DNA of 57,974 nt from an uncultured Nitrospirota bacterium (GTDB lineage: Bacteria; CG2-30-53-67), in assembly GCA_947259355.1 (NCBI GenBank), contig CAMYMF010000012.1, positions 1-57,974 on the forward strand. The letters are read 5' to 3'. The translations under genes were made by a program, and so were the position numbers. Of the stretch, positions 25,675-34,828 are shown piece after piece. The notes beneath the pieces were generated by a model. It saw nothing but the letters and a program-made list of their open reading frames with translations. It had not been told where the DNA came from and did not search any database. Position 1 is the first letter of the stretch, and each line of letters begins with the position of its first letter.

Positions 25675-27219
25675 GTGAACAGTAACAATATGGACATGGG
25701 CCTTCCGGTCTTACAGGAGATCCCGGAACCGCAGTTAAAAGAAGGCACCCTCGAACGTATCCCCAGGGGGTACCTGAAACGCTTTGTGCTCTTCCCCTTC
25801 TTTGAGGATGATCATGGGGTCCGGGTGGCCATCTCCGATCCCGCGCACCTGGTCCCGCTGGACGATCTCGGCAAACTCCTTCAGAAAAGTGTCGAGCCCT
25901 ACCTGGCTCCGGAGGATATGATTAACAGGAGCATCAACCTCTTCTTCGGCAGCGCCACCGACACCGCCGAGAGCGTCATCGATGATCTCTCCGGGGAGGC
26001 CTACGAATCGATCGCCGAGGAATGGGATGTCGTCCAGGACCTGCTCGACGCGGAGACGGAAGCACCCATTATCAAACTGATCAATTTGATGCTCTATCAG
26101 GCGGTGGAAGCCCGGGCCAGTGATATTCATATCGAGCCCTATGAAAAGGACATGCTGGTACGCTACCGCATCGACGGTGTCCTCTACGAGAGGCTGCAGC
26201 CCCCCAAGCGATTTCAGTCGGCCCTGATTTCCCGCATCAAGATCCTGGCGAACCTGAACATCGCCGAGAAACGCCTGCCCCAGGACGGGCGCATCCGGAT
26301 CAAGATCGCCAACAAGGAAGTGGATATCCGTGTTTCCATCATTCCGACCGCCTTCGGCGAACGGGTGGTGCTGCGACTCCTGGACAAGAACGCAACCATC
26401 TACGATCTCGAAGACATCGGCATGACCCAGCAGCACTACAAAATGGTCTCCCGGCTGATCCGCAAGAGCCACGGCATCATCCTGGTCACCGGTCCGACGG
26501 GAAGCGGCAAGAGCACCACCCTCTATGCCGCCTTGAACAAGATCAATTCGCCCGACAAGAACATTCTCACCATCGAGGACCCCATCGAGTATCAGGTGAA
26601 GGGGATCGGACAGATTCAGGTCAGTCCGAAGATCGATTTGTCCTTTGCCCGGGGTCTGCGCTCGATTCTGCGGCAGGACCCGGACGTGATCATGATCGGT
26701 GAGATCCGCGACCTGGAGACGGCGGAAATCGCCATCCAGGCCTCGCTCACCGGTCACCTCGTCTTCTCCACATTGCACACCAATGACTCCGCCGGCGCCG
26801 TGACCCGTCTGATCGACATGGGCATCGAGCCGTTCCTTGTCTCCTCCTCGGTCGTCGGTATCCTGGCGCAGCGTCTCGTTCGGGTCATCTGTCCGCACTG
26901 CAAGGTCTCCCACACACCGGCCGAAGCGGAATTGGAGGAGCTTGGCCTGGACGCCGCCAAACTGAGCAGCCCCTCCTTTTCCCATGGCAAGGGATGCGAA
27001 CACTGCTTCCAGACGGGCTATCACGGACGTACCGGTATTTATGAGCTTCTGCTCACGTCGGACAGAGTCAACAAGCTCATCCTGCAAAATGTCGATGCCA
27101 ATGCTATCAAGGAGGAAGCCCTGCAGGAGGGCATGAAGACGCTCCGCTTCGACGGCGCACTGAAGGTCCTGCAGGGGATCACCACCATCGAAGAAGTCCT
27201 GAGAGTCACCCAAGAATAA
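25675..27219 (+). CDS. gspE: Type II secretion ATPase GspE
   Basis: This 514-residue cytoplasmic hexameric ATPase powers pseudopilus assembly. It has an N-terminal GspE/MshEN domain (1-110) and a catalytic domain with Walker A GPTGSGKSTT (about 273-282), Asp box, Walker B IMIGEIRD (about 341-348) and His box. A tetracysteine zinc site is present: CPHC (about 406) and CEHC (about 442). The start is GTG at 25675 with GAGGA 9 nt upstream; an ATG five codons later is possible. Spacing to gspF is 3 nt, showing tight coupling. All catalytic motifs are intact. Confidence 0.96.
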   Translation: MNSNNMDMGLPVLQEIPEPQLKEGTLERIPRGYLKRFVLFPFFEDDHGVRVAISDPAHLVPLDDLGKLLQKSVEPYLAPEDMINRSINLFFGSATDTAESVIDDLSGEAYESIAEEWDVVQDLLDAETEAPIIKLINLMLYQAVEARASDIHIEPYEKDMLVRYRIDGVLYERLQPPKRFQSALISRIKILANLNIAEKRLPQDGRIRIKIANKEVDIRVSIIPTAFGERVVLRLLDKNATIYDLEDIGMTQQHYKMVSRLIRKSHGIILVTGPTGSGKSTTLYAALNKINSPDKNILTIEDPIEYQVKGIGQIQVSPKIDLSFARGLRSILRQDPDVIMIGEIRDLETAEIAIQASLTGHLVFSTLHTNDSAGAVTRLIDMGIEPFLVSSSVVGILAQRLVRVICPHCKVSHTPAEAELEELGLDAAKLSSPSFSHGKGCEHCFQTGYHGRTGIYELLLTSDRVNKLILQNVDANAIKEEALQEGMKTLRFDGALKVLQGITTIEEVLRVTQE

Positions 27220-27222
27220 GCC

Positions 27223-28440
27223 ATGCCTGTTTACGAATACAAAGCCTTCAACCAGAAGGGAAAAACTGTCAGCGGTATCGTGGATGCCGACTCGTTCCAG
27301 GAGGCCAAGTTTAAACTCCGGGAACAGAAGATCTTCATCACCGATTTGTCCGAAACCACCGCGCTTGCGGAAAAGAAGGCCGCGACGGAAATCACCTTCT
27401 TCACGCGGATCAAAGCCATTGAAGTCTCGGTCATGATCCGCCAGCTCTCGACGCTGCTCAACGCCGGCATTCCGCTGGTGGAGGCCCTCTCGGCGGTCAT
27501 TGAACAGCTTGACAACCGGGCCTTGAAGAAGATCCTCTCGCAGGTACGCGAGTCGGTCCGGGAAGGAATGAGTTTTGCCGACGCGCTCTCCCGCCATCCC
27601 CGTGCCTTCTCCCCGCTCATGGCGAACATGATCCGATCGGGGGAAGGGAGCGGATCGCTCGAGATCGTGCTGCTCCGTCTGGCCGACTTTCTGGAACAAC
27701 AGGTGGAACTGAAACGGAAGGTCCTCTCCGCCCTGATCTATCCCGCCGTGACCATCTCGGTGGCCATTCTGGTGCTTCTGTTTCTGTTGACCACGGTGGT
27801 GCCTGCGGTGAGCCAGATCTTTGCGGACATGCAGCAGACCCTGCCCCTGCCGACGGCCATCCTCATCGCCGTCAGCGGCTTCACGCAACGCTACTGGTGG
27901 CTCTTCTTCCTGATGGGGGCCTTGGCGGTCGTAGGATTCAAGGCATACAGCCGCACAGAGGAGGGGCGCATCCGCATCGACCGGTTCAACCTCAAGATGC
28001 CGCTCTTCGGCTCGCTGGTGCGGAAGGTGGCCATCGCCCGCTTTTCCCGAACCCTGGGGACCCTGCTGCGAAACGGTGTGCCCCTGCTGAGTGCCCTGGA
28101 CATCGTGAAGAATGTGGTGGGGAACAAGATTCTGGAGAAGACCATCGATGACGCCCGAACCGTCATCGGCGAAGGCTCGGCCATTCACGAGCCGCTGCGG
28201 CGGAGCGGCGTCTTTCCGCCGATCATGATTCACATGATCGCCGTGGGAGAAAAGAGCGGCACCCTGGAGGATATGCTGACCAAAGTGGCCGACGCGTCGG
28301 ACAACGAAATCAACACGACCATCAATACGCTGACATCCCTGCTGGAGCCGATTATGATCGTAGGACTGGCCCTGGTGGTCGGCTTTATTGTCATCTCCAT
28401 TCTCCTCCCCATCTTTGAAATCAATCAATTGATCAAATAA
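27223..28440 (+). CDS. gspF: Type II secretion inner-membrane platform protein GspF
   Basis: This is a 405-residue polytopic protein, the usual length. Two related cytoplasmic domains (about 70-170 and 270-375) each resemble T2SSF. Membrane helices lie at about 170-195, 220-245 and 375-400. The N-terminus MPVYEYKAFNQKGKTVSG is classic for the family. It interacts with GspE and the pseudopilins to drive pilus-like extension. It lies between gspE and gspG as in most gsp operons. Confidence 0.96.
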   Translation: MPVYEYKAFNQKGKTVSGIVDADSFQEAKFKLREQKIFITDLSETTALAEKKAATEITFFTRIKAIEVSVMIRQLSTLLNAGIPLVEALSAVIEQLDNRALKKILSQVRESVREGMSFADALSRHPRAFSPLMANMIRSGEGSGSLEIVLLRLADFLEQQVELKRKVLSALIYPAVTISVAILVLLFLLTTVVPAVSQIFADMQQTLPLPTAILIAVSGFTQRYWWLFFLMGALAVVGFKAYSRTEEGRIRIDRFNLKMPLFGSLVRKVAIARFSRTLGTLLRNGVPLLSALDIVKNVVGNKILEKTIDDARTVIGEGSAIHEPLRRSGVFPPIMIHMIAVGEKSGTLEDMLTKVADASDNEINTTINTLTSLLEPIMIVGLALVVGFIVISILLPIFEINQLIK

Positions 28441-28458
28441 TCAAAAGAGGAGTCGTCC

Positions 28459-28953
28459 ATGAATCTGTTCTTCACCTCCCGTTGCACACCGTTTCGCACC
28501 ACAGTGCGGTCACACGCGCTGTCAGTGAGCGTCATGCAACGCGGTTTCACTCTGATTGAACTGCTGGTTGTGCTGGTCATCCTGTCGGTGCTGGCCACGG
28601 TCGTCGGCCCCAAGTTGTTTGGGCAGACCGAATCGGCTCGACGTAACACGGCCATTGCCCAGATCCGAAACATCGAAAGCGCCCTGGCCCTCTATGAACT
28701 GGACAACGGGGCCTTCCCAACCACCGAAGAGGGACTGCGGGCCCTGGTGGAGCAGCCCGGGAGTGCCAAGAACTGGCGCGAGGGAGGCTACCTGGAAAAA
28801 GGGAAAGTGCCTAAAGATCCGTGGGGCAGCCCCTACGTCTACGTTTCGCCCGGCTCGCACACGCCGGAGTACGATCTGGAGTCTTACGGTGCCGACGGAG
28901 CGGACGGCGGCGACCGCAAGAATGCCGATGTGGAAAGCTGGAACATTGAATAA
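28459..28953 (+). CDS. gspG: Major pseudopilin GspG
   Basis: This is a 164-residue prepilin. The cleavage site is G29^FTLIELLVVLVILSVLA, with Glu at +5. The mature part contains NGAFPTTEEGLRALV, DPWGSPYVYVSPG and an acidic DGADGGD calcium loop, all typical of GspG. The ATG at 28459 has a GAGGAG RBS at good spacing. This gives a long (29-residue), basic, Ser/Thr-rich leader instead of the usual 6-10 residues. An internal ATG at 28534 would give a standard leader (MQRG) but has no good RBS. It needs a prepilin peptidase encoded elsewhere. Confidence 0.94.
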   Translation: MNLFFTSRCTPFRTTVRSHALSVSVMQRGFTLIELLVVLVILSVLATVVGPKLFGQTESARRNTAIAQIRNIESALALYELDNGAFPTTEEGLRALVEQPGSAKNWREGGYLEKGKVPKDPWGSPYVYVSPGSHTPEYDLESYGADGADGGDRKNADVESWNIE

Positions 28954-29500
28954 CCCGGGTCGTTGCCGGCAGGACGGATTCACCCTCATCGAACTGACCG
29001 TCACCCTCCTGCTCATCACGATCATGGTGGGGATCACCCTTCCCAGGATCGGGGATGCGATCTATTCGACCAATCTGAAGCACTCGGTGCGTCAGCTTCG
29101 GGCACTGATCACCCTGGCGCGCAGCAAAGCCACCCTGGAGCGGATTCCGCGGCGCGTGGTCTGTGACATGACCCAGGGGGAAATCCGCATCGAACGGGAG
29201 ATGCGTGATGAGGGTGAGGGGCAGGTCATCTTCACCTATGAGCCCGACACATCGCTCATGATGCGGGCCTATCGCTTACCGGAGGGCGTAAAGATGGAAG
29301 ATGTCATTACGGAGACGGGCGAGAAGGAAACGTCCGGTACCGCCCATCTGCGGATTGCACCCAACGGTTTGGTGACGGGCAACTTCATCCATCTTCGCAA
29401 AGGCGAGGAGCAGTACACGCTCCATATCAATCCGCTGACGGGACGGGTGACGATCGAAGAGGGATATCGTGAGGAGTTCAAGGTTTCAGGACAAAGATGA
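28922..29500 (+). CDS. gspH: Minor pseudopilin GspH
   Basis: This is a minor pseudopilin of about 192 residues. The cleavage site is QDG^FTLIELTVTLLLITIMVG with Glu+5. The mature domain contains SVRQLRALITLARSKATLERI and GLVTGNFIHLRKG as in GspH/FimT. The start is uncertain: the ATG at 28922 or 28928, or a TTG at 28946 whose codon overlaps the region of the gspG stop (28951-28953). All give coupling with gspG, and no clear RBS decides. The end overlaps gspI by 32 nt. Confidence 0.88.
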   Translation: MPMWKAGTLNNPGRCRQDGFTLIELTVTLLLITIMVGITLPRIGDAIYSTNLKHSVRQLRALITLARSKATLERIPRRVVCDMTQGEIRIEREMRDEGEGQVIFTYEPDTSLMMRAYRLPEGVKMEDVITETGEKETSGTAHLRIAPNGLVTGNFIHLRKGEEQYTLHINPLTGRVTIEEGYREEFKVSGQR

Positions 29501-29879
29501 AGGGGGCTTCACCCTTCTGGAGGTGATCTTTGCCGTGGCCATCCTCGGCATGTCCCTCGTGACCATTCTGGGCCTGCAGATCAAGACCATCCGGCTGCAG
29601 CAGATCTCCAACCGTACGACGGTGGCTACCCTGCTGGCCCAGGAGAAGATCACGGAAAAGATGATCGAAATCGGCGAGAGCGAATCGCCGCCTTTTTATT
29701 CCGAATCGGGAGAGTTTGAAGACGAAGCCTATAATCAGTACGGCTGGGAATATACCGTCACAGCCACGGAAGCCGCCACCCTCTATCGCATCGATTTGAC
29801 GGTCTTCTGGGATGAGAAGAGCAAGTCGGCCCAAGGCGTGACGCTGTCGAGCTTTGTTTCCACTGGGAGCGGTTTATGA
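29469..29879 (+). CDS. gspI: Minor pseudopilin GspI
   Basis: This is a 136-residue protein with cleavage site GG^FTLLEVIFAVAILGMS. The mature part has LLAQEKITEKMIE, the T2SSI pattern in which tip pseudopilins I, J and K form the complex at the top of the pseudopilus. The start is GTG at 29469 with GAGGGA 4 nt upstream, inside the end of gspH. The end overlaps gspJ (ATGA-type). Confidence 0.92.
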   Translation: MRSSRFQDKDEGGFTLLEVIFAVAILGMSLVTILGLQIKTIRLQQISNRTTVATLLAQEKITEKMIEIGESESPPFYSESGEFEDEAYNQYGWEYTVTATEAATLYRIDLTVFWDEKSKSAQGVTLSSFVSTGSGL

Positions 29880-30481
29880 AACACTGGCGCGCCGACACCG
29901 GACTGACGCTCCTGGAGATACTGGTCGCCATTGTCATTTTGTCGATCATGCTGGGCGTGGTTTATGCATCGTTCTTCGGGACCACCAAGACGTTCGCCGT
30001 GCTCGAGTCCAACGAAGACGTCTATCAGACGGCCCAGACCCTACTTGACATGATGGGCCGTGAGCTGCGCAGCGCCATTTCTCTGGAGGGAAGCAACGCC
30101 GAACTGGAGGACACCGCCGTGGATGCCGTCCATATGGTCACAACGGCCCACCGCCGGCCGGGACCGAACGCCCGCGAGGGACACCTGGCGGAAATCAGCT
30201 ATTTCGTGGATGTCGATGCCGAAACGGACGAGCGCGTGCTGGTCAAAAGCGTCGATGCCTCCCGCGACGGAGACTACAACAGCGGCGGCACTCTCTACAT
30301 ACTCAGTGATCAGGTGGAGAGCCTGAATATCTTCTATTACGAAAGGGAAGAGAAGGACTGGCTGGAAGAGTGGTCTGACGGGGAAATGCCCGTGCTCATC
30401 CGGCTGGAGCTGACCCTTCTCGACGATCGCGGAAATCCAGCTGCCTTTCGAACACTGATTCAACCGCCGGACCTGCAATGA
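29876..30481 (+). CDS. gspJ: Minor pseudopilin GspJ
   Basis: This is a 201-residue protein with prepilin site TG^LTLLEILVAIVILSIML (Leu at +1, Glu at +5). The mature domain has DMMGRELRSAISLEG and VESLNIFYYE, consistent with GspJ. The ATG overlaps the gspI stop; the end overlaps the gspK start by 4 nt. It is part of the tip complex. Confidence 0.92.
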   Translation: MKHWRADTGLTLLEILVAIVILSIMLGVVYASFFGTTKTFAVLESNEDVYQTAQTLLDMMGRELRSAISLEGSNAELEDTAVDAVHMVTTAHRRPGPNAREGHLAEISYFVDVDAETDERVLVKSVDASRDGDYNSGGTLYILSDQVESLNIFYYEREEKDWLEEWSDGEMPVLIRLELTLLDDRGNPAAFRTLIQPPDLQ

Positions 30482-31461
30482 GGCAACACCCCATGACGAA
30501 CAGGCAGACAAACGGCCGACCCCGAACCAACGAAGCAGGCTTTGCACTGATTCTTGTGCTACTCGTCACCGGTGCGCTGTCGGTGCTCATTCTCGACATG
30601 AATTACCGGACCCGCGTCAACATCCATCTGGCGGAAAATCTCCGGGATGACATCCGGGCCTACTTTTTGGCACGGGGCGCCGTGGAAGCCGCCAAGGCGC
30701 TGCTGTTGGAAGACGAATCCTTTGAGTACGACGATCTCGACTCGGAAGACGACGCGATATGGGCCACCCCCAATCGTCACGAAGAGGACAACGGCGCCAT
30801 CCTGGTGGAACTGCTCATCCGGGACGAAGACGGCAAGCTCTGGATCAATGATACCAAGAATCTCTTCAGGAGTCCCATGCCCCTGGGAGCGGGCCTGCCA
30901 GAGGTTCTGCTAAACCTGCAGGACCAGCTCGGCCTGGAAGAGGAGGTCTTCGAGTCGATTCAAGACTGGATCGACAGCGATGATACGCCCCTGGCCTTCG
31001 GAGCTGAGAATGCGTACTACCAGTCGCTTGTGCCGCCCTACCTGCCGCAGAACAACAAGCTCATCGACCTGAGCGAGCTCTTCATGGTCAAGGGGGTCCA
31101 GGACGACCTCTATTACGGCAATGCCGAGGAAGAGCGGCCGGGGTTGCAGGATCTGTTCACCGTCTTCGGAGACTCTCAGAGCAAGGTCAACGTCAATACC
31201 GCCTCGTTTGACCTTCTCGCCGCACTCGTGGACCCGGGCTTCGCAGAAGAAGTCGAAGCCAACCGGCCGATCATGACTGAAGCGGACATTCCGCCCACGC
31301 CGGGAGCCGGCAACATCAGAAAGAGACTGGGCATCAAATCAACCTATTTTTCCGCCCACATTCGTGTGAAAGCCCACAATGTGGTGAAAAGGGTCCACGC
31401 AGTCTTGAAAAGGGACAGCAATAATGATAAGGTGAATCTCATCTACTGGCGTGAAATTTAA
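30478..31461 (+). CDS. gspK: Minor pseudopilin GspK
   Basis: This is a 327-residue protein, the largest pseudopilin as usual. The prepilin-like start has a 21-residue leader ending EAG^FALILVLLVTGALSVL; there is no Glu+5, as expected for GspK. The body includes NYRTRVNIHLAEN, LINxx-type alpha-domain features (WIDSDDTPLAFGAENAYYQS) and SKVNVNTASFDLLAALV, a classical GspK helix-hairpin motif. It sits at the tip of the pseudopilus. About 20 nt separate it from gspL. Confidence 0.93.
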   Translation: MRQHPMTNRQTNGRPRTNEAGFALILVLLVTGALSVLILDMNYRTRVNIHLAENLRDDIRAYFLARGAVEAAKALLLEDESFEYDDLDSEDDAIWATPNRHEEDNGAILVELLIRDEDGKLWINDTKNLFRSPMPLGAGLPEVLLNLQDQLGLEEEVFESIQDWIDSDDTPLAFGAENAYYQSLVPPYLPQNNKLIDLSELFMVKGVQDDLYYGNAEEERPGLQDLFTVFGDSQSKVNVNTASFDLLAALVDPGFAEEVEANRPIMTEADIPPTPGAGNIRKRLGIKSTYFSAHIRVKAHNVVKRVHAVLKRDSNNDKVNLIYWREI

Positions 31462-31481
31462 GGACTTTTGAGAGTATTACC

Positions 31482-33026
31482 ATGGCCAGAATCATCACCG
31501 GCGTCGAGATCAATCGACAGGGAATCCAGGCCGTCGAGATCTCGGTGCCCCTCAAGAAGCAGGTGCAGCTGCTGCGCTATATCGAAGAGCCCATCGAGGG
31601 CGATGGGCTCTCGCCGGACGGTCTCTCGCTCTTCTTTGCGGAACACGGATTGAGCAAAGAGGAAGTGGTGACCGCAGTACCCGGCGATCTGCTGATTACT
31701 CGGGAGATCTCGGTCCCCTTCCGGGAGCGGGGCAAGATCGAGAAGATCCTCCCCTACGAAATGGAGCCGCTGGTCCCCTTCCCCATTGATGAGCTGGATC
31801 TCGCATACCGGATTCTCCGTCAGGAGCAAGGCAAGAGCGAACTGCTCGTTTACGCGCTTCCCAAGAGCGTCCTCGATCGGCGCACCCAACTCTTCGAAGC
31901 CGCCGAGGTGCCGCTGCGCATGCTGTCGGTCTCATCCCTTTCGGCGGCCAACACCCTGTTGCAAACCGGCATCATTCCACAGGATGGCGAGGGATTGCAC
32001 CTGCACGTCACGTCGGATTTCAGCATTCTGTCGCTTTATCGCCAGGGAAAGCTGACCCACTTTACGCGCATCCAATGGAGTGATCGGAACTACTTTGAGA
32101 AGATCCAGGAGATCACAGGATTGGAAGGGCCCATTCTGGCCGAACGACTGGCGGCGGCCACCCAAGCCGAAGCTGCGGAGATCGAGGAACCGCTGGGCGA
32201 CGTGACGGCCAAACTGAGCGGACAGATACAACGCAGCCTGCAGCCGCTGCTGCTCTCCCCGCCGGGACGGCTCCCGAACGCGCTTTACGTAACCGGTGCC
32301 GCCCCTGGCTTGCATCTACTCACACCCTTCCTGGCGGCCCAGTTGTCGAAGCAGGTGGAGATTCCGAACCCTTTGCAGCAGTTGGAGCACAACCTGGCAC
32401 CGGGGCAGGCCTGTCAGGGAGTCCATGCGCCCCTGGGCATGGCCCTGATGCAGGGCGGTCGGGATGCCATCGCCTGCGCCTATCGAAAAAAGAAGAGCTC
32501 CTTCGCCGCACGGCTGGTCGAATCCAAGCGACAGCTGCGATATGCCGTCTTCATAGGGGTCTTTCTTCTGGTCGGGCTGCTGGCCGACTTTTACGTGGGC
32601 ATTCAGGCCAAGGAGTATCAGGTACGACGGATCCAGCAGGAGATGCGGAGCCTCTTCCAGGAGACCTTCCCCAATGAGAAGAATGTGGTCAATGAGCTGG
32701 AGCAGATGAAGCTGCTGGTCAAGGAAATCGAGAAACAGAACGAGATCTTCGAGAACGTCTTCGGGGAAAAACCGTCGCCCCTGGAGATCCTCAAGGAGAT
32801 CACAGAGCGCATTCCCAACGAAATTCAGCTGGTCATAAACAATTTCTCTCTCGATGATCGATCTGTGCGCTTCGTGGGTTGGACCGATTCGTTCAACTCG
32901 GTCAACCGTATCGAACAGGAGCTGCGAAAATCGCCCCTGCTGGCCACGGTAAAGGTCAGCAATGCCAAGGTAGGAAAGAGCAAGGAGCAGGTCAATTTCC
33001 AGATGACCATCACCTTTGAAAGCTAG
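31482..33026 (+). CDS. gspL: Type II secretion GspL (PilM/PilN-like)
   Basis: This is a 514-residue inner-membrane protein. The cytoplasmic part (1-345) has an actin-like/PilM-type fold (ITGVEINRQGIQAVEIS at the start, ILPYEMEPLVPFPIDELDLAY). One membrane helix lies at about 353-372 (AVFIGVFLLVGLLADFYVG). A periplasmic PilN-like coiled coil and ferredoxin-like domain end ...VNFQMTITFES. GspL binds GspE and GspM. The ATG at 31482 is 20 nt after gspK. In most operons gspM follows directly; here a ParA-type gene comes between. Confidence 0.9.
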   Translation: MARIITGVEINRQGIQAVEISVPLKKQVQLLRYIEEPIEGDGLSPDGLSLFFAEHGLSKEEVVTAVPGDLLITREISVPFRERGKIEKILPYEMEPLVPFPIDELDLAYRILRQEQGKSELLVYALPKSVLDRRTQLFEAAEVPLRMLSVSSLSAANTLLQTGIIPQDGEGLHLHVTSDFSILSLYRQGKLTHFTRIQWSDRNYFEKIQEITGLEGPILAERLAAATQAEAAEIEEPLGDVTAKLSGQIQRSLQPLLLSPPGRLPNALYVTGAAPGLHLLTPFLAAQLSKQVEIPNPLQQLEHNLAPGQACQGVHAPLGMALMQGGRDAIACAYRKKKSSFAARLVESKRQLRYAVFIGVFLLVGLLADFYVGIQAKEYQVRRIQQEMRSLFQETFPNEKNVVNELEQMKLLVKEIEKQNEIFENVFGEKPSPLEILKEITERIPNEIQLVINNFSLDDRSVRFVGWTDSFNSVNRIEQELRKSPLLATVKVSNAKVGKSKEQVNFQMTITFES

Positions 33027-33126
33027 CCCGTGCCGGGAGGCATGCGTGAGGGCGTAGGCACCCCTGGGGGCTCACAGAGGAGATTGACAACCTTGACAGG
33101 GTTATTGCAAATCGCACGAGGCATCC

Positions 33127-33888
33127 ATGAAGGTCATATCCATCATCAACCAGAAAGGGGGCATCGGCAAGACCACCACGGCCGTGAATTTGTCGGCCTG
33201 CCTCTCGGAGCTTGGAAAACGGGTGCTGCTCATAGACATGGATTCGCAGGCCAACGCCAGCATGGGACTGAACATCGAACCGGATGGACTCGAGCGGACG
33301 GTCTACGATGTCCTTGTGAACAACGAGCTGCGCATCAGCGACGCGCTGTGCCCGTCCGAGCTGGCGCGCCTGGATGTGCTGCCGGCCCACATGGATCTGG
33401 CAGGCTGCGAGGTGCAGCTCGCCCGTGATGCCTCACGGCCATACCGGCTGCGCAACAGCCTTCAGGAAGTCAATGGCCGTTATGATTACATCATTATTGA
33501 CTGTCCGCCGTCCCTTGGCGTTCTGAGTCTCAATGCTTTGCTGGCCTCCACGGACATGATCATCCCGACGGAAGCCAAGTACTATGCCACGAAGGGTCTG
33601 GATATGCTCAACAAGATGGTCGTCGCCATTTTTCATCGCCTCGGGCATCGGATCAATCTCATGGGCGTGTTGATTACCATGTATGAGACCAGCGCGCCGC
33701 TGAACCGGGTCTTTTACGAGGAACTTCACAGCATTTTCGGAAAGAAGATCTTTGCGACGCTGATCCCGAGAAGCCAGACTATCAGTGAAGCCGAACTATA
33801 CCGCAAACCGGTGATCAAGTACGCCGCCAATTCTGACGGGGCCATCCACTACCGGCATCTGGCCATCGAGGTGCTCTCCCATGAGTGA
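33127..33888 (+). CDS. ParA/MinD-family ATPase inside the gsp operon
   Basis: This is a 253-residue P-loop ATPase. It has the deviant Walker A KGGIGKTTTAVNLSACL (about 11-27) with the signature Lys, A' VLLIDMDSQANAS, and Walker B YIIIDCPPSLG (about 121-131), typical of Soj/ParA. It lies 100 nt after gspL with GAGG before its ATG. Its end overlaps the next gene (gspM-like) by 8 nt, so it is co-translated with secretion genes rather than with a parB. No parB or parS-like sequence is nearby. By analogy with ParA-like proteins that position Tad pili (TadZ), flagella (FlhG) or chemotaxis arrays, it may place or limit the number of secretion machines. This role is inferred. Confidence 0.92.
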   Translation: MKVISIINQKGGIGKTTTAVNLSACLSELGKRVLLIDMDSQANASMGLNIEPDGLERTVYDVLVNNELRISDALCPSELARLDVLPAHMDLAGCEVQLARDASRPYRLRNSLQEVNGRYDYIIIDCPPSLGVLSLNALLASTDMIIPTEAKYYATKGLDMLNKMVVAIFHRLGHRINLMGVLITMYETSAPLNRVFYEELHSIFGKKIFATLIPRSQTISEAELYRKPVIKYAANSDGAIHYRHLAIEVLSHE

Positions 33889-34828
33889 CAAAGAAGAGGA
33901 ACTGAGAAAACAGGCGAAGCGGCGTCTGAACCCGAAGGGCTGGGAAGCGCTCCTGGAAGGCGTCCCGCGCCTCGACGAAAGCGGCAGCCCCGCTGCAGCC
34001 GCCGAAGATGATGCCGCGCCAGCGGCGGCTCGCGAAAAGCCTTTTCTCAAGATCACCGATGAGTCAGGGCAGGTGTCACAAAAGGCCATCTCCCCGGAAA
34101 GCGTTGCGAAGTTCGCGCCCGTCGCGCCGGCGTCCGGCTATCCATCTCAGTCCAAGCGGGTGGTGCCCGCGGGCCAGGTACAGACGCCTCAACCCGTCGT
34201 GTCGGAAGAACCGGTGCTTCCCGAGAAGAAGGGTCCCACGGGCCTCTGGGACAAGCTTCGACGTCAACCCCTGGTCGATCGCGCGCTCCGCTATTACCAG
34301 GGTCTCAACCTACGGGAGCAGCGCCTGATCCTCGCGGCCGGGGTCTTTCTTGGTGCCGTCTTCATCTGGAGCGTGATTCTCGATCCCCTGATGCAGAAGA
34401 ACGATGTCCTCAACAGAAAGATCAAGGCCAAACGCAATGAACTCGCCCAGATGGTTCGCCTGCGCTCCTCCGTCGTCCAGGACCGGGACGGTATCGAACG
34501 CATCAAGGGGGTCATCGAACAGCGGGGCAATGGCTTCTCCGTCTTCGCCCATCTTGAGCATCTGGCGACCAAGGCTGAGATGAAGGAACGGATTGTCCAT
34601 ATCAAGCCTCAGCGTGAAACCAAGGTGGGTGAGTTTCGGGAATCGGTCGTGGAGATCAAGCTGGAACGTATCACTATGCAAGAGCTCATCCGCTTCCTCT
34701 ATCAGATTGAAACATCCCAGGACCTGCTCTACATGAAGAATCTCAAAATGAAAAGCGGTATTCCCGGCGCGGGCGATGCCGGCCTGGGTGTGACCGTGTC
34801 CGTTGGAACCCTCATCCAGGGCCGCTGA
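33881..34828 (+). CDS. gspM: Type II secretion GspM-like (PilO-like) protein with long N-terminal tail
   Basis: This is a 315-residue protein. The first about 135 residues are charged and Ala/Pro-rich with no fold signature and would be cytoplasmic. A single helix at about 150-170 (LILAAGVFLGAVFIWSVIL) is followed by a periplasmic coiled coil and ferredoxin-like domain (VVEIKLERITMQELIRFLYQIE, LLYMKNLKMK), the PilO/GspM pattern. Typical GspM has only a short cytoplasmic tail. The extra 120 residues, together with the 8-nt overlap with the ParA gene, suggest the tail is the ParA contact. That is a hypothesis. It is the last gene of the gsp operon. Confidence 0.82.
   Translation: MSDKEEELRKQAKRRLNPKGWEALLEGVPRLDESGSPAAAAEDDAAPAAAREKPFLKITDESGQVSQKAISPESVAKFAPVAPASGYPSQSKRVVPAGQVQTPQPVVSEEPVLPEKKGPTGLWDKLRRQPLVDRALRYYQGLNLREQRLILAAGVFLGAVFIWSVILDPLMQKNDVLNRKIKAKRNELAQMVRLRSSVVQDRDGIERIKGVIEQRGNGFSVFAHLEHLATKAEMKERIVHIKPQRETKVGEFRESVVEIKLERITMQELIRFLYQIETSQDLLYMKNLKMKSGIPGAGDAGLGVTVSVGTLIQGR

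Noticed and set aside
25735-28428. 897-codon minus-strand frame opposite gspE and gspF
   Set aside because: It spans two well-identified genes in antisense and is rich in Asp/Gly/His/Arg without any domain; a GC-skew artefact.
33127-33888. ParA as a chromosome or plasmid partition gene
   Set aside because: No parB neighbour and no centromere-like repeats; it overlaps a secretion gene and is within the gsp operon.
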